From Elusimicrobiota bacterium (GTDB lineage: Bacteria; Elusimicrobiota; UBA5214; JBBAAG01), in the NCBI GenBank assembly GCA_041658405.1, contig JBBAAG010000004.1, forward strand, positions 22,925-86,924: a DNA stretch of 64,000 nt. The letters run 5' to 3'. The notes beneath the pieces were generated by a model. The model did no database searches. It was given only the letters and a program-made list of their open reading frames with translations, and was not told the DNA's origin. The position numbers and the translations under genes were made by a program. How positions within the stretch are numbered: the first letter of the stretch is position 1; each line of letters opens with the position of its first letter. This document shows positions 7,029-15,951 of the stretch, piece after piece.

Positions 7029-10003
7029 ACGCCCTTATATTTTTTGTTTATGGCATAAGTTTTTTAATCATTGGCATTGCTGTTTTATCAAGCATAAACA
7101 AACAGAGTACATATAGAATTAACGGGTTACTCTGGCTTTTTGCACTCTACGCTTTGTTACATGCCCCCGCTGACTTTATTGATATATGGAATTTGTCTGG
7201 CAGGAAAAGTTATCCGTTATTTATCATAGGACAGGCGCTGACTTTCACAGCATACATATTTTTATTCGAATTTGGCAGGCGCCTCCTAAAAATATCTAAA
7301 TATCTCATTCCTTCCCTTCTTTTTACAACAATTATTCTAAGTTTTAGCTCCACCGACTTCTGGGTTACCCTAAACATTTTGTTTGGTTACTTCATAAGAT
7401 TCCCGGCAGGTGTTATCACAGGGATAGGCATCATCCTGTATTCTTATAGAGAAAACCAATTGAAGGAACAGCCGAAATTAATAAAATATTTTTGGATTTG
7501 GGGCATAACAACAATTTTATGGGCATTTTTCTGCGGGTTAGTCAGGATGAAAGGCAATTTTTTTCCAGCTAACATACTAAACATCCCTTCTTTTATGGAA
7601 ACAACCGGTCTATCGGTTTATGTGTTTAGGACAGGCTGCGCGATAGTATCAACCATTGCTATATTAAACATTTTTAAGGCGGATTTCAGGAAAAAGTATT
7701 ACAGCCAACCATTGATAATCTTGACACTTACAATGTCAATAATCTTTATTTGCGAATTTATTATTATGCTATTTTTATTATCCCTTCCGCCAATATCTGT
7801 TTGGCATGAAGCGCTTATTGACGCGTTAATACTCAGCATTCTCATTTCCCCGGGCCTATACTCCTTTGTATTTAAACCACTAATATTCGAGATTAAAGAG
7901 CGTACAAAAAAGGAAGTACAGCTCCAGGCAGCGAATGAAATAATCCGTAAGAAACTTGAGTTCAGCGATAATAACCTTGAGCGCAGTTATGAAATCCAAA
8001 AGATATTGAATGAAATACTGAAAATATCGCTTTCCCGCCTTTCGTTAAACAAAATGATGGAAAAAGTGTTGGATATTGTACTTTCAATCCCCTGGATATC
8101 TTTTGAATCACGGGGCGGTATTTTCCTGGCTGATGAAAAAGGGCAAAATCTTATAATGAATGCGCAGAGAGGATTATCGTCGTTTATTCAGGAAAAGTGT
8201 AATAATTTACCTTATGGCAAATGTTTGTGCGGCCGTGCTGCTCAAACAAAGGAAATTGTATTCTCCGCCGGTCTTGATAACAGACATGAAATTAGTTACG
8301 AAGGAATATTGCCTCATGGCCATTACTGCGTACCTATTATGAACAAAGGCAATGTACTGGGTGTTATCAATATCTACACAAAACCCGGGCATGTGAGAAA
8401 TGGAATTGATGAAGAATTATTAATCGCGGTATCAAATGTGCTTTCCGGAATTATTTTGCATAAACAAACCGAAGAGAAACTTGATCTCGAGAAGGAAAGA
8501 ATCGCAGTAACACTACGAAACATGACGGAAGGCGTTATTGCGACTGATACTACAGGCAAAATTGTGCTTATGAACAAAACCGCGGAAGCATTAACCGGCT
8601 GGCCGTTTAGTTTTGCGCAGGGGACAGATATCGATACCGTGTTTAATCTAGAACATCCGGAAAATACTAAGATCAGCTCATTTGTAAAAACAACTGTTGT
8701 CACCGGATTGATCGATGATATTGGAAACTCAATACTTACGGACAAAAATGGTGCGCAAAAAACTATATCTGCAAGTATTTCGCCTATAAGGAATAAGGAA
8801 AGTGTTGTGATAGGTACTGTTATTGTATTCATTGATATCACCGAAAAACTGAAAACTGAAAAAGAAATGCTTAAAGCACAAAAACTTGAATCTATTGGCT
8901 TACTTGCTGGCGGTATTGCTCACGATTTCAATAATTTTTTAACCACAATACTCGGTAATATATCAATTGCAAAAACCAATACGGAGCTCGACAGCGAGAC
9001 AACTGAGATATTGACAGACGCGGAAAATGCTGCATTCAACGCAAAAAATTTGACGCATCAACTCCTAACTTTTTCAAAAGGCGGGAACCCTGTAAAAGAA
9101 ATCGTTGCAATAAATGAACTGGTAAGCAACGCCATAAACTTTTGTGTCCGGGGAACAAATGTAAGGCATAACATATCCTTACACGCAGGTACATTTTTAG
9201 CTGAAGCTGATAAAGGACAGATTACCCAGGTTATCAATAATCTTGTAATCAACGCAGTACAAGCTATGCCTGATGGCGGTACTATTAATGTCACGCTTGA
9301 AAATATATTTTTTGCAAATGAAACCAGGCTTAGCGAAGGAATACTGATCTCTCCGGGTAATTACGTAGAAGTATCTATACAAGACAGCGGTATTGGAATT
9401 GCGCCGGAACATCTCAACAAAATATTTGATGCATATTTTACCACAAAACAAAAAGGCAGCGGGTTAGGCCTGGCGGTAACGTATTCAATAATAAAAAAAC
9501 ATAATGGTTATCTGACTGTCGAATCCACACCAGGCAAGGGCACTACTTTTCACATCTATCTCCCCGCGGTAAAAGGCGATAATATTATCACTAAAACAGT
9601 CGATACGCCTTTAATAAAAGGGAAAGGGCGGATTCTTTTACTGGACGACGATGAAATGATTATACGGGTAGCGGAAAGGATGTTAAACAAGCTAGGCTAT
9701 GACGTTGACTCCGCGAAAACTGGTGAAGAAATTATCAAAATATTTATTGATACCAAAACTGCGGGAGGGACATTCGCGGCAGTTATACTAGACCTTACAA
9801 TTTTGGGCGGGATGGGTGGATTGGAAACTGCAAAAAAATTGATTGAAATTGATAAAGATACAAAAATGATTGTTTCCAGCGGGTACTCAAGCGGCGATGT
9901 TGTATCTGATTATAAAAACCACGGTTTTATTGCTGTTCTTTCGAAACCATATTTGCTTGAAGAACTTAGTAAAACACTGGCGGCTGTAATTTCTTCTACC
10001 TGA
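7025..10003 (+). CDS. Membrane-bound hybrid histidine kinase (GAF-PAS-HisKA-REC)
   Basis: A 992-residue hybrid two-component kinase. About nine hydrophobic helices fill residues 1-285, in the style of a 7TM/histidine-kinase sensory module. A linker coiled coil, a GAF domain (about 330-470) and a PAS domain (about 495-610) follow. The HisKA motif GGIAHDFNNFLTT carries the phospho-acceptor His633, and the HATPase domain shows the motif DSGIGI and GSGLGLAV. The C-terminal receiver domain (about 870-990) has the acidic cluster LDDDE at 873-877 and phospho-acceptor Asp923 in VILDLTILGG. It starts in the ATGA overlap with the glycosidase gene and the alpha-galactosidase gene follows at 12 nt. It may therefore sense or report on glycan breakdown; this is inferred from context. 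No DNA-binding output domain is fused. Confidence 0.92.
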   Translation: MNALIFFVYGISFLIIGIAVLSSINKQSTYRINGLLWLFALYALLHAPADFIDIWNLSGRKSYPLFIIGQALTFTAYIFLFEFGRRLLKISKYLIPSLLFTTIILSFSSTDFWVTLNILFGYFIRFPAGVITGIGIILYSYRENQLKEQPKLIKYFWIWGITTILWAFFCGLVRMKGNFFPANILNIPSFMETTGLSVYVFRTGCAIVSTIAILNIFKADFRKKYYSQPLIILTLTMSIIFICEFIIMLFLLSLPPISVWHEALIDALILSILISPGLYSFVFKPLIFEIKERTKKEVQLQAANEIIRKKLEFSDNNLERSYEIQKILNEILKISLSRLSLNKMMEKVLDIVLSIPWISFESRGGIFLADEKGQNLIMNAQRGLSSFIQEKCNNLPYGKCLCGRAAQTKEIVFSAGLDNRHEISYEGILPHGHYCVPIMNKGNVLGVINIYTKPGHVRNGIDEELLIAVSNVLSGIILHKQTEEKLDLEKERIAVTLRNMTEGVIATDTTGKIVLMNKTAEALTGWPFSFAQGTDIDTVFNLEHPENTKISSFVKTTVVTGLIDDIGNSILTDKNGAQKTISASISPIRNKESVVIGTVIVFIDITEKLKTEKEMLKAQKLESIGLLAGGIAHDFNNFLTTILGNISIAKTNTELDSETTEILTDAENAAFNAKNLTHQLLTFSKGGNPVKEIVAINELVSNAINFCVRGTNVRHNISLHAGTFLAEADKGQITQVINNLVINAVQAMPDGGTINVTLENIFFANETRLSEGILISPGNYVEVSIQDSGIGIAPEHLNKIFDAYFTTKQKGSGLGLAVTYSIIKKHNGYLTVESTPGKGTTFHIYLPAVKGDNIITKTVDTPLIKGKGRILLLDDDEMIIRVAERMLNKLGYDVDSAKTGEEIIKIFIDTKTAGGTFAAVILDLTILGGMGGLETAKKLIEIDKDTKMIVSSGYSSGDVVSDYKNHGFIAVLSKPYLLEELSKTLAAVISST

Positions 10004-10015
10004 AGGAGGTTGTTT

Positions 10016-11923
10016 ATGGAAACATTTTCTCGTTGGTTAAATACGCGGCTTGACTCTGACCCGCCATTTACGTTTACTTATGGTGGGGCGGGGTTTAAAG
10101 ATATTATTAAAACCTGGGCGATCTCGCGGGCTACTACACAAATTGATACCCATCGCAAGAAGCATATAATAACCTATACCGACCCAAAAACAGGGCTGGA
10201 AGTTTTGTTTGAAGGAACTGAGTATACAGATTTTTCCGCGCTTGAGTGGATAATGTATTTCACTAATAAAGGAACTGTGAATACGCCTATCATAGAAAAT
10301 ATACTTGCACTAGATACTTTGTTAGGCAGTGAAACCGGCAAGTTTGTCGTCCACCACGCGAAAGGTAGTGATAGTAAGATTTACGACTTTCAACCATTAA
10401 CCGACACTATCTCCGCGGGGAAACAACTGAAAATCTGTACAAACACCAGGTCGTCATCCGCACAATCCTTTCCTTTTTTTACTGTGGATACCAATGAAGC
10501 GGGAATCATTGCTGGGATTGGATGGTCAGGTTTTTGGGAAGCTGAGTTTATTCGCGATAACGCCAAGTCTATGCAAGTCACGGCGAAGATGAACTCAACA
10601 CACTTGTTTTTGTACCCGGGCGAAATAATCCGAACACCAAGTATAGTATTAATGTTTTGGGAAGGCAATCGTATGCACGCGCAAAACCGATGGCGGAAGT
10701 TGTTGAGAGACTATTACTCCCCTCGGCCAAACGGGAAAACATTGGAAGTTCCTTTATGCGGAACAAACTGGGGTGCGGCAACCGAGGAAGCACAAATCAA
10801 ACTTATCAATTGGTATGCAGATAATAATATGGAGATAGAGTGTTTTTGGATCGACGCGGGATGGAGCGGCAAAACCGGAGACTCCTGGCCAGTAACCGCG
10901 GCAAGCCGGATTCCAAACCCTGAGTACTATCCTAACGGCCTAAAACCTGTATCTGACGCAGCGCATAAACGGGGAAACAAGTTTTTGTTATGGGCATGGC
11001 CCAACCGCGTATTGCCCGGCGTAGAAGTTGCTGCGGAACATCCCGAATGGACAATTACTGAGGAAACTATTGACCATGGCAACCCTGAAGCAAACGCGTG
11101 GATGATAGAAACTATTTCAAAACTTATCAAAGACCACGGGGTTGACCTTTTCCGCCAGGACGGTATCCCGTATTACCCGAAAGATGATAATCCCGACCGG
11201 GTAGGGATTAACCAAATTCGGCATTTTGAAGGGTTCTACGCGTTTTGGGACGAACTTTTACGCCGATATCCCGGGTTAATAATCGACAACTGTGCCGGCG
11301 GGGGACGAAAAGTTGATTTAGAAACTATTAAACGCAGCGTAGTGTTTTGGCGCAGTGATTTCCAGTGTTACCAACAATTTGACCCAATTGGGGTGCAGGG
11401 ACAAGCGTACGGATTATCGTTTTGGGTACCGATAAGCGCCGGGTGTACCACACGGGCACTTACAAAGTACGGGTGCCGCAGTGCGTATAGCCCCGGGTTA
11501 GTGTTGGGATGGACTGGCCCCGATGTTTGGAAAGGTTTTGAAAACGATGATTATTGGAAAAACTTTGACTACGAATTAGCTCGGAAGTTGTTGGCCGAGT
11601 ACCGCGAGGTACGCAAATATTTTTACGGTGACTATTATCCGTTAACACCGTACAGTATTAACCGTGACGTATGGCTCGCATGGCAGTTTGACCGGCCAGA
11701 CTTAGACGGGGGTGTTGTTCAAATATTCCGCCGGGATGAAAGCCCTTATAGAACTGCTCAATTGAAATTGTTTGGACTCGATCCGGAAGCAGAGTATGAG
11801 GTTAAAGATTTTGATACGGCTATTGTTAAACGTATCGCCGGTAAAGATTTAATGGCCACCGGGCTTGATATTACTCTTACTGAAATGCCGGATTCTAAAG
11901 TTATTGTATACAAAAAAATTTGA
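10016..11923 (+). CDS. GH36-type alpha-galactosidase (cytoplasmic)
   Basis: A 635-residue enzyme of glycoside hydrolase clan D, predicted to release terminal alpha-galactose. The ATG at 10016 is chosen because GAAGGAGGT ends 5 nt before it; a TTG two codons upstream overlaps that site. An N-terminal beta-supersandwich (about 1-240) precedes a TIM barrel. Barrel motifs are ECFWIDAGWSG (275-285), FLLWAWPNRVLPG, and DLFRQDG with the expected nucleophile Asp382. DNCAGGGRKVD follows, then FWRSDFQC with the likely acid/base Asp448. A C-terminal beta domain ends the protein. No signal peptide is visible, so it acts on imported oligosaccharides. It follows the hybrid kinase gene closely. Exact specificity (alpha-galactosidase or a related GalNAc enzyme) cannot be read from sequence alone. 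Confidence 0.85.
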   Translation: METFSRWLNTRLDSDPPFTFTYGGAGFKDIIKTWAISRATTQIDTHRKKHIITYTDPKTGLEVLFEGTEYTDFSALEWIMYFTNKGTVNTPIIENILALDTLLGSETGKFVVHHAKGSDSKIYDFQPLTDTISAGKQLKICTNTRSSSAQSFPFFTVDTNEAGIIAGIGWSGFWEAEFIRDNAKSMQVTAKMNSTHLFLYPGEIIRTPSIVLMFWEGNRMHAQNRWRKLLRDYYSPRPNGKTLEVPLCGTNWGAATEEAQIKLINWYADNNMEIECFWIDAGWSGKTGDSWPVTAASRIPNPEYYPNGLKPVSDAAHKRGNKFLLWAWPNRVLPGVEVAAEHPEWTITEETIDHGNPEANAWMIETISKLIKDHGVDLFRQDGIPYYPKDDNPDRVGINQIRHFEGFYAFWDELLRRYPGLIIDNCAGGGRKVDLETIKRSVVFWRSDFQCYQQFDPIGVQGQAYGLSFWVPISAGCTTRALTKYGCRSAYSPGLVLGWTGPDVWKGFENDDYWKNFDYELARKLLAEYREVRKYFYGDYYPLTPYSINRDVWLAWQFDRPDLDGGVVQIFRRDESPYRTAQLKLFGLDPEAEYEVKDFDTAIVKRIAGKDLMATGLDITLTEMPDSKVIVYKKI

Positions 11924-11933
11924 ATACAGTATT

Positions 11934-12599
11934 CTAATACGATGTACCAAACTCAAGTGTTATACCGGTATGAACATCTTCGCGGATAGTACTAAAAGTT
12001 TGGATTGAGCGTTCAATTCTTACACCAAGAAAATTACTTCCGCTCATCATATACCTGGCATTTATATTAAACATTGTAAACTTTGCTTCCGTAAAGCCAA
12101 TCCCGATTTCTGTGTATAGTTCATTCAACCGTACCATTAACGCTGTAATAAATCCTGTGTAGGTTGTCATATGTTCATAGTCATAAAGGTCTAACCGCAG
12201 GTCATTGTATGCCTTCACACCAATATCTATATTACTTGCCAGCGAAACTGACGCAAAGCCGCCATATAAAAGTCCTAAGTTCATAAATAACGGAAAATGC
12301 CCATCTGTTTTATACATTGCACCGGACATTGTTCCGTATGTACCAAAATAATCGCCCAACCGAACCGGGAATTTATCACCAAGTATCATGGATAATAACA
12401 TGTCTACCAATGAACCGCTACAATGCCCATACAAACCTATTGACGAATTGTTTATCTGTTCGTAACTATTCGGCCCTCCAACATTAAGGCCTTTTAGTCC
12501 AACATGAAAATCCTGGATTGCCAACGGCCCTTTGGAATGTACTGCCGGAACAAATATTATTGCTGCTAATAACGCTACCACCAAAACTTTGTTTTTCAT
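11934..12599 (-). CDS. Exported protein of unknown function, possible small beta-barrel
   Basis: A 221-residue protein with a clear signal peptide (MKNKVLVVALLAAIIFVPAVHS, cleavage near 22). The mature part is rich in Gly and aromatic residues in alternating strands (for example GFITALMVRLNELYTEIGIGF) and ends in a strand with a terminal aromatic residue (GITLEFGTSY). This fits a small outer-membrane or outer-membrane-associated protein. It shows no recognisable domain. An AGGATG-like ribosome site precedes the ATG. The gene converges on the alpha-galactosidase gene with only 10 nt between the stops. Confidence 0.6.
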   Translation of the reverse strand: MKNKVLVVALLAAIIFVPAVHSKGPLAIQDFHVGLKGLNVGGPNSYEQINNSSIGLYGHCSGSLVDMLLSMILGDKFPVRLGDYFGTYGTMSGAMYKTDGHFPLFMNLGLLYGGFASVSLASNIDIGVKAYNDLRLDLYDYEHMTTYTGFITALMVRLNELYTEIGIGFTEAKFTMFNINARYMMSGSNFLGVRIERSIQTFSTIREDVHTGITLEFGTSY

Positions 12600-12677
12600 T
12601 ACATCCTCGCTTTCCTATAGTTGGTATGTTATTAATAAGAAATTAGTTTGTCAACCTGATTTTTAGGAAGTTTGTGA

Positions 12678-13172
12678 TTAAACTTCAGCAAAAACAACTG
12701 CGTAATTGTGCCCGTAAAGTTTAGCGCATTTAGGGCATGTGGTGAAGTAAACATAATACTTCTTTACTATCTTCCCTTGTGAGACAATGAAAGGTTCCAT
12801 TTCTTCTATCCACTTTGGCACCGCGTTATACGGCCCGTCAAATACTTTACTGAGAAACTCACCGGTAAATTTAACGGTTTTCTCATTTGGCACCTCTTTT
12901 GTTACTGCCATGTATAGTTCGGATTTCCAGGGGGATGGGTCGGTTGCAAGAAACAGGAAGTCTTCCAATGCCGGTGCTGCGCCGGCTGCCTGAGCAGAAG
13001 CCCACATACGTGCCATCTTTTTACCTAGCAGCGGGGGGAATGGTATATGGAATATCTGCGGGATTGTATCTTTGATAAACAGTTTATCTTTCCAGAAACT
13101 ATTTTTTTCATTCCATTTTGCAGGGTCAAACTTCGGGCAACATTGAACATTATTACCGTCTTGGTGTTTCAT
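12678..13172 (-). CDS. Small Cys-motif protein, copy 2 of a tandem pair
   Basis: A 164-residue soluble protein of a family I recognise only as uncharacterised (sometimes labelled hydrolase without evidence). It has an N-terminal CCPKFDPAKW motif, a central hydrophobic region and a C-terminal YFTTCPKCAKLYGHNYAVVFA segment. The paired cysteines at both ends look suited to metal or redox chemistry. It is clearly homologous over its full length to the gene 17 nt upstream. Shared features are the FDPA-W start, the HIP segment, the KE(V)P--TLTG/KFTGEFL-KVF(D/E)GPY core and the TCPKCAK-YG-NY end. The pair arose by tandem duplication and is probably co-transcribed. Confidence 0.65.
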   Translation of the reverse strand: MKHQDGNNVQCCPKFDPAKWNEKNSFWKDKLFIKDTIPQIFHIPFPPLLGKKMARMWASAQAAGAAPALEDFLFLATDPSPWKSELYMAVTKEVPNEKTVKFTGEFLSKVFDGPYNAVPKWIEEMEPFIVSQGKIVKKYYVYFTTCPKCAKLYGHNYAVVFAEV

Positions 13173-13189
13173 CCATTATCCGCCTTTCG

Positions 13190-13687
13190 TCATGCTATCT
13201 GCGCAAAGATGACAACATAATTTTTGCCGTACACTTTCGCGCATTTAGGACATGTGGTATACGAGAAGTACAGTTTGTTGATTTTCTTGCTCTTGGATTC
13301 CACGTACTTCGTCATTTCCTGCATCCACTTCCCGATATCCTGGTATGGCCCTTCAAACACTTTGGTTAGAAACGTACCGGTGAGTGTTGCCATCTGCGCG
13401 CCAGGAACTTCTTTTGCAACATCGATGTATATATCAGCACCCCACAACGACTTTTCGTCGGTCAGCATCAGCTGGTAGGGCGATTTCGCCGCTGCTTTCT
13501 CGATTAACGCCATATTTTTTGTAACTTTACTCCCGAAGTTTAACGGGATATGCATAAAACTTGTTACATGATCCTTCACGAATATCTTGTTCGTCCACAT
13601 AATTTCTTTTTCCTGCCACGGTGCGGGATCGAACGGGTCACAGCATCCTGTGTGTTTCACTGCCTGGTTAACTTTTTCTTCTACCAT
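13190..13687 (-). CDS. Small Cys-motif protein, copy 1 of a tandem pair
   Basis: A 165-residue paralog of the following gene. It carries a CCDPFDPAPW motif near residue 15, an HIPLNFGSKVTKNM segment, the core LTGTFLTKVFEGPY and the C-terminal YTTCPKCAKVYGKNYVVIFA. The 'CC-x-x-FDP' and 'TCPKCAK' motifs are the conserved parts of the family in both copies. No signal peptide or membrane helix is present. The function is unknown; two C-x-x-C-like elements suggest metal binding. An AGGAGG sits just upstream of the ATG at 13687. Confidence 0.65.
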   Translation of the reverse strand: MVEEKVNQAVKHTGCCDPFDPAPWQEKEIMWTNKIFVKDHVTSFMHIPLNFGSKVTKNMALIEKAAAKSPYQLMLTDEKSLWGADIYIDVAKEVPGAQMATLTGTFLTKVFEGPYQDIGKWMQEMTKYVESKSKKINKLYFSYTTCPKCAKVYGKNYVVIFAQIA

Positions 13688-13722
13688 ACTATTCCTCCTG
13701 CTGTAAAAATATATTTGGGTTG

Positions 13723-14493
13723 TTACTTATATATTACAAAATAACCGGCTATTATTGAACATATAATCATTACACCACCCCAGATATAGTCCGTTACCCG
13801 CGCCTTTTCCCCGTACCCTTTGGCAAGCGGATTTGAAAAAATGAAGAAACAGCCCATAATAAAAATAAATATGGTTAAGCATGTATTGGCTATCTGTATT
13901 TGTTCCGGGGTTATATATAAAGAAAACTTTATAGCAAATACTGTAACAAAACTCGTGAGAAAACCGAAGATTACGTAAAACGCGGGATGGTCGTAATCTA
14001 TTCCCTCACGAATTTTTGTTATTGCTATTTTATTATTACCGCCTCTGCTGGTTAGTTGTTTAAATAAATCTTCAAAATTATCCAGCCCGTTTAAAACCAT
14101 GGTATTCCCGCCTATATAACTAAGTTTCAGTTCTCTTATACTACCCGCTGTTGTTCTTTTAATATACATTTTTGTAATATTTTCAAATAAAACTTTTTCA
14201 TGCGACTTAACCGAAATTCTTTCAATGCTCTGTTCGGTTAATATAACTTTTGTCTTAATAAATGTTTTGAAGAAGCTTATCAGCCAAACCCTGCTTATTA
14301 TCAGTAATACAAGAAAAACGGCAAACGATGGTATGCATAATACTAAATTGTTTATAATAAACATGTTGAACACCAATGGGAATATTATTATTAAACAAAC
14401 AAATATTGTTACGATTAAAGTTGTATATGCAGTTATTCTTCTTCTAACTTCTGGTTTTGACACAACGAATTTACAAATATTAGCTTGTTCCAT
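13723..14493 (-). CDS. Membrane protein with PH-like domain
   Basis: A 256-residue integral membrane protein. Two hydrophobic helices lie near residues 22-70. A soluble segment of about 85-155 has the look of a bacterial PH (bPH/YdbT-like) domain (KTKVILTEQSIERISV, then FENITKMYIKRT and LSYIGGNTMVLNGLDNFEDL). Three more hydrophobic helices (about 172-250) follow. The function is unknown; such proteins are often accessory membrane proteins. No coupling to its neighbours is evident. Confidence 0.6.
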   Translation of the reverse strand: MEQANICKFVVSKPEVRRRITAYTTLIVTIFVCLIIIFPLVFNMFIINNLVLCIPSFAVFLVLLIISRVWLISFFKTFIKTKVILTEQSIERISVKSHEKVLFENITKMYIKRTTAGSIRELKLSYIGGNTMVLNGLDNFEDLFKQLTSRGGNNKIAITKIREGIDYDHPAFYVIFGFLTSFVTVFAIKFSLYITPEQIQIANTCLTIFIFIMGCFFIFSNPLAKGYGEKARVTDYIWGGVMIICSIIAGYFVIYK

Positions 14494-14575
14494 TTTCCCT
14501 GATCAATCCTTCGCTGGCAGCAAATTTTACGTCGCCAAGCGAGTCATGTGTTATTACAGTCAATACCAGCCTATT

Positions 14576-15001
14576 TTATTTCGATAATCTTTCAAATACG
14601 TCACAGAATACCGCGTCGCGGTACACGTGATAAACCGTTTTTATCAAGTGGCGGGTATTGTCGAAACTATACATATTCTCGTACGTAAACACCGGGCTTT
14701 GAACATATCTTGAGGGCAACCACTTGGCGTTTATCAACCACGCAACTGCTGTGAGGTCCCACACAACTTTTGAATACGCTCCGATTGCTATTACATACAA
14801 CTCACCCTTGGCTTCCCTCGCTTTTTTCACGAGGTCGTGCGCAGCGTATACGGCCTTGAGGTTAATCCTGTCGCCTGATTTCAATGCTTAAGCCAGTGCG
14901 AACTGGTCGTCGATTTCATTAAACGTATCTGTATCAAGTACTGCGTCAACCATACCCCCAGGTGTTTTAAGTGCATTTACTATTTCTTCGTTTGTAGGCA
15001 T
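14576..15001 (-). pseudogene. Decayed nucleoside hydrolase (in-frame stop and internal deletions)
   Basis: From the ATG at 15001, which has an AAGGAG site upstream, the frame reads an N-terminus ending AVLDTDTFNEIDDQFALA. This is the Asp-rich calcium/ribose-binding signature of inosine-uridine-type nucleoside hydrolases. It then hits TAA at 14890-14888, exactly where the family has Tyr. The same frame continues with ALKSGDRINLKAVYAA, HDLVKKAREAKGELYVIAIGA, AVAWLINAKWLPSRYVQSP and NTRHLIKTVYHVYRDAVF, which are recognisable later segments of the same family. In total only about 141 codons remain of the usual roughly 300, so large internal parts are missing as well. The open 102-codon downstream part from a TTG at 14884 is therefore unlikely to be a functional gene. 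Confidence 0.8.
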
Positions 15002-15048
15002 TATAATCTCCTTATTTTTCAGAGATAACAAGCATCTCATAATTCATT

Positions 15049-15861
15049 TCATCTGTGTTTTGACTTGTACCCTACAACAAACAACCTTTTAAATGTGAAT
15101 ATAACTTTCCCATTTTCTTGTAATGAATAAGATTTTTGTATTTCACCCAATACCTCTTTTTCAAAGTCCGTTTTTTCTGAATCACTGCTTAAACTATCCA
15201 GATACGGTTTCAGGCCTGTACTTTTTGACCATTCAATAATCGCAGGTTGTGATTCTAAAACATGCAAATATTGGGTTTCCCATAATTCAATGAAAGACAT
15301 TTTTGGGGATAAGATATTGTAATAGAAACTATAGTCGTGATATGTAAATAGCTTTGAGCAATGCTCAGTTTTATTTTTCCAACGCTCTTCTTGAGCAACA
15401 TTATCCAGTATTTTACCAAGCGGCATGTCTCTAAACAATGGTATTTGAAATGCTAAAACCCCGTTTTCAGTAAGTAGTGCATCGAACGTCTTTAGCAAGT
15501 TTTCATGATTGGGAATCCATTGTATTGTTGCGTTTGAAAAGACAATATCAAACTTTGTTTCCGACGAATAACTTGCCGCGTCTGCCTGAACCCACTCGCA
15601 TTGCGGATAATTTTGTTTTGCTTTCTCAATCATATTCGGCGAGCTATCGATTCCCAGTATTTTAGCGGTAGGCCACCGGTCCATCAACACTTTACTGCTG
15701 TTCCCCGGCCCGCAGCCGATATCAATAATGTTTTGTGGCTGATAGCTTATCTTAATCCTGTTAACCAAATCAATTGACGGCTGGGCTCGTTCATTCCCGA
15801 ACTTTAAATATGCGTCTGGGTTCCAGTCGGTTTTATAATTCATAGTGCTTGCCATCTGCAT
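15049..15861 (-). CDS. SAM-dependent methyltransferase, trans-aconitate methyltransferase-like
   Basis: A 270-residue class I methyltransferase. Motif I IIDIGCGPGNSSKVL (45-59), the acidic ILGIDSSPNMIEKAK, WVQADAASY and FDIVFSNATIQWIPNHENLL closely follow the Tam (trans-aconitate 2-methyltransferase) pattern. The C-terminal WETQYLHVLES and IIEWSKSTGLKPYLDSL segments also match Tam. The likely reaction is methyl-ester formation on a small carboxylic acid. Possible starts are the ATG codons at 15861, 15855 and 15843; none has a good ribosome site, and the first overlaps the RhuM fragment upstream. The gene sits in the accessory region and may have been acquired. Confidence 0.75.
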   Translation of the reverse strand: MQMASTMNYKTDWNPDAYLKFGNERAQPSIDLVNRIKISYQPQNIIDIGCGPGNSSKVLMDRWPTAKILGIDSSPNMIEKAKQNYPQCEWVQADAASYSSETKFDIVFSNATIQWIPNHENLLKTFDALLTENGVLAFQIPLFRDMPLGKILDNVAQEERWKNKTEHCSKLFTYHDYSFYYNILSPKMSFIELWETQYLHVLESQPAIIEWSKSTGLKPYLDSLSSDSEKTDFEKEVLGEIQKSYSLQENGKVIFTFKRLFVVGYKSKHR

Positions 15862-15946
15862 TAGTTATCGAGAATTCCTCGGTAACTGATTTATTATCCG
15901 GTTTGAAAATATTTTTAATATTAAGAGATATATTGTTGATAGTCAT
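15833..15946 (-). pseudogene. RhuM-family N-terminal fragment (second copy)
   Basis: A 37-codon frame from ATG 15946 to TAA reads MTINNISLNIKNIFKPDN, then VTEEFSITNADGKHYEL. It aligns with the intact RhuM protein just upstream (ADNISLHLKNIYQEHEV...STTEEFSAV). The 'T(A)xDGKxY' ending is what many RhuM relatives have at this point. It is thus a short remnant of a different, diverged RhuM gene, lying 5 nt after the intact copy and running into the methyltransferase start. It encodes no complete domain. Confidence 0.6.
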
Positions 15947-15951
15947 TTATG

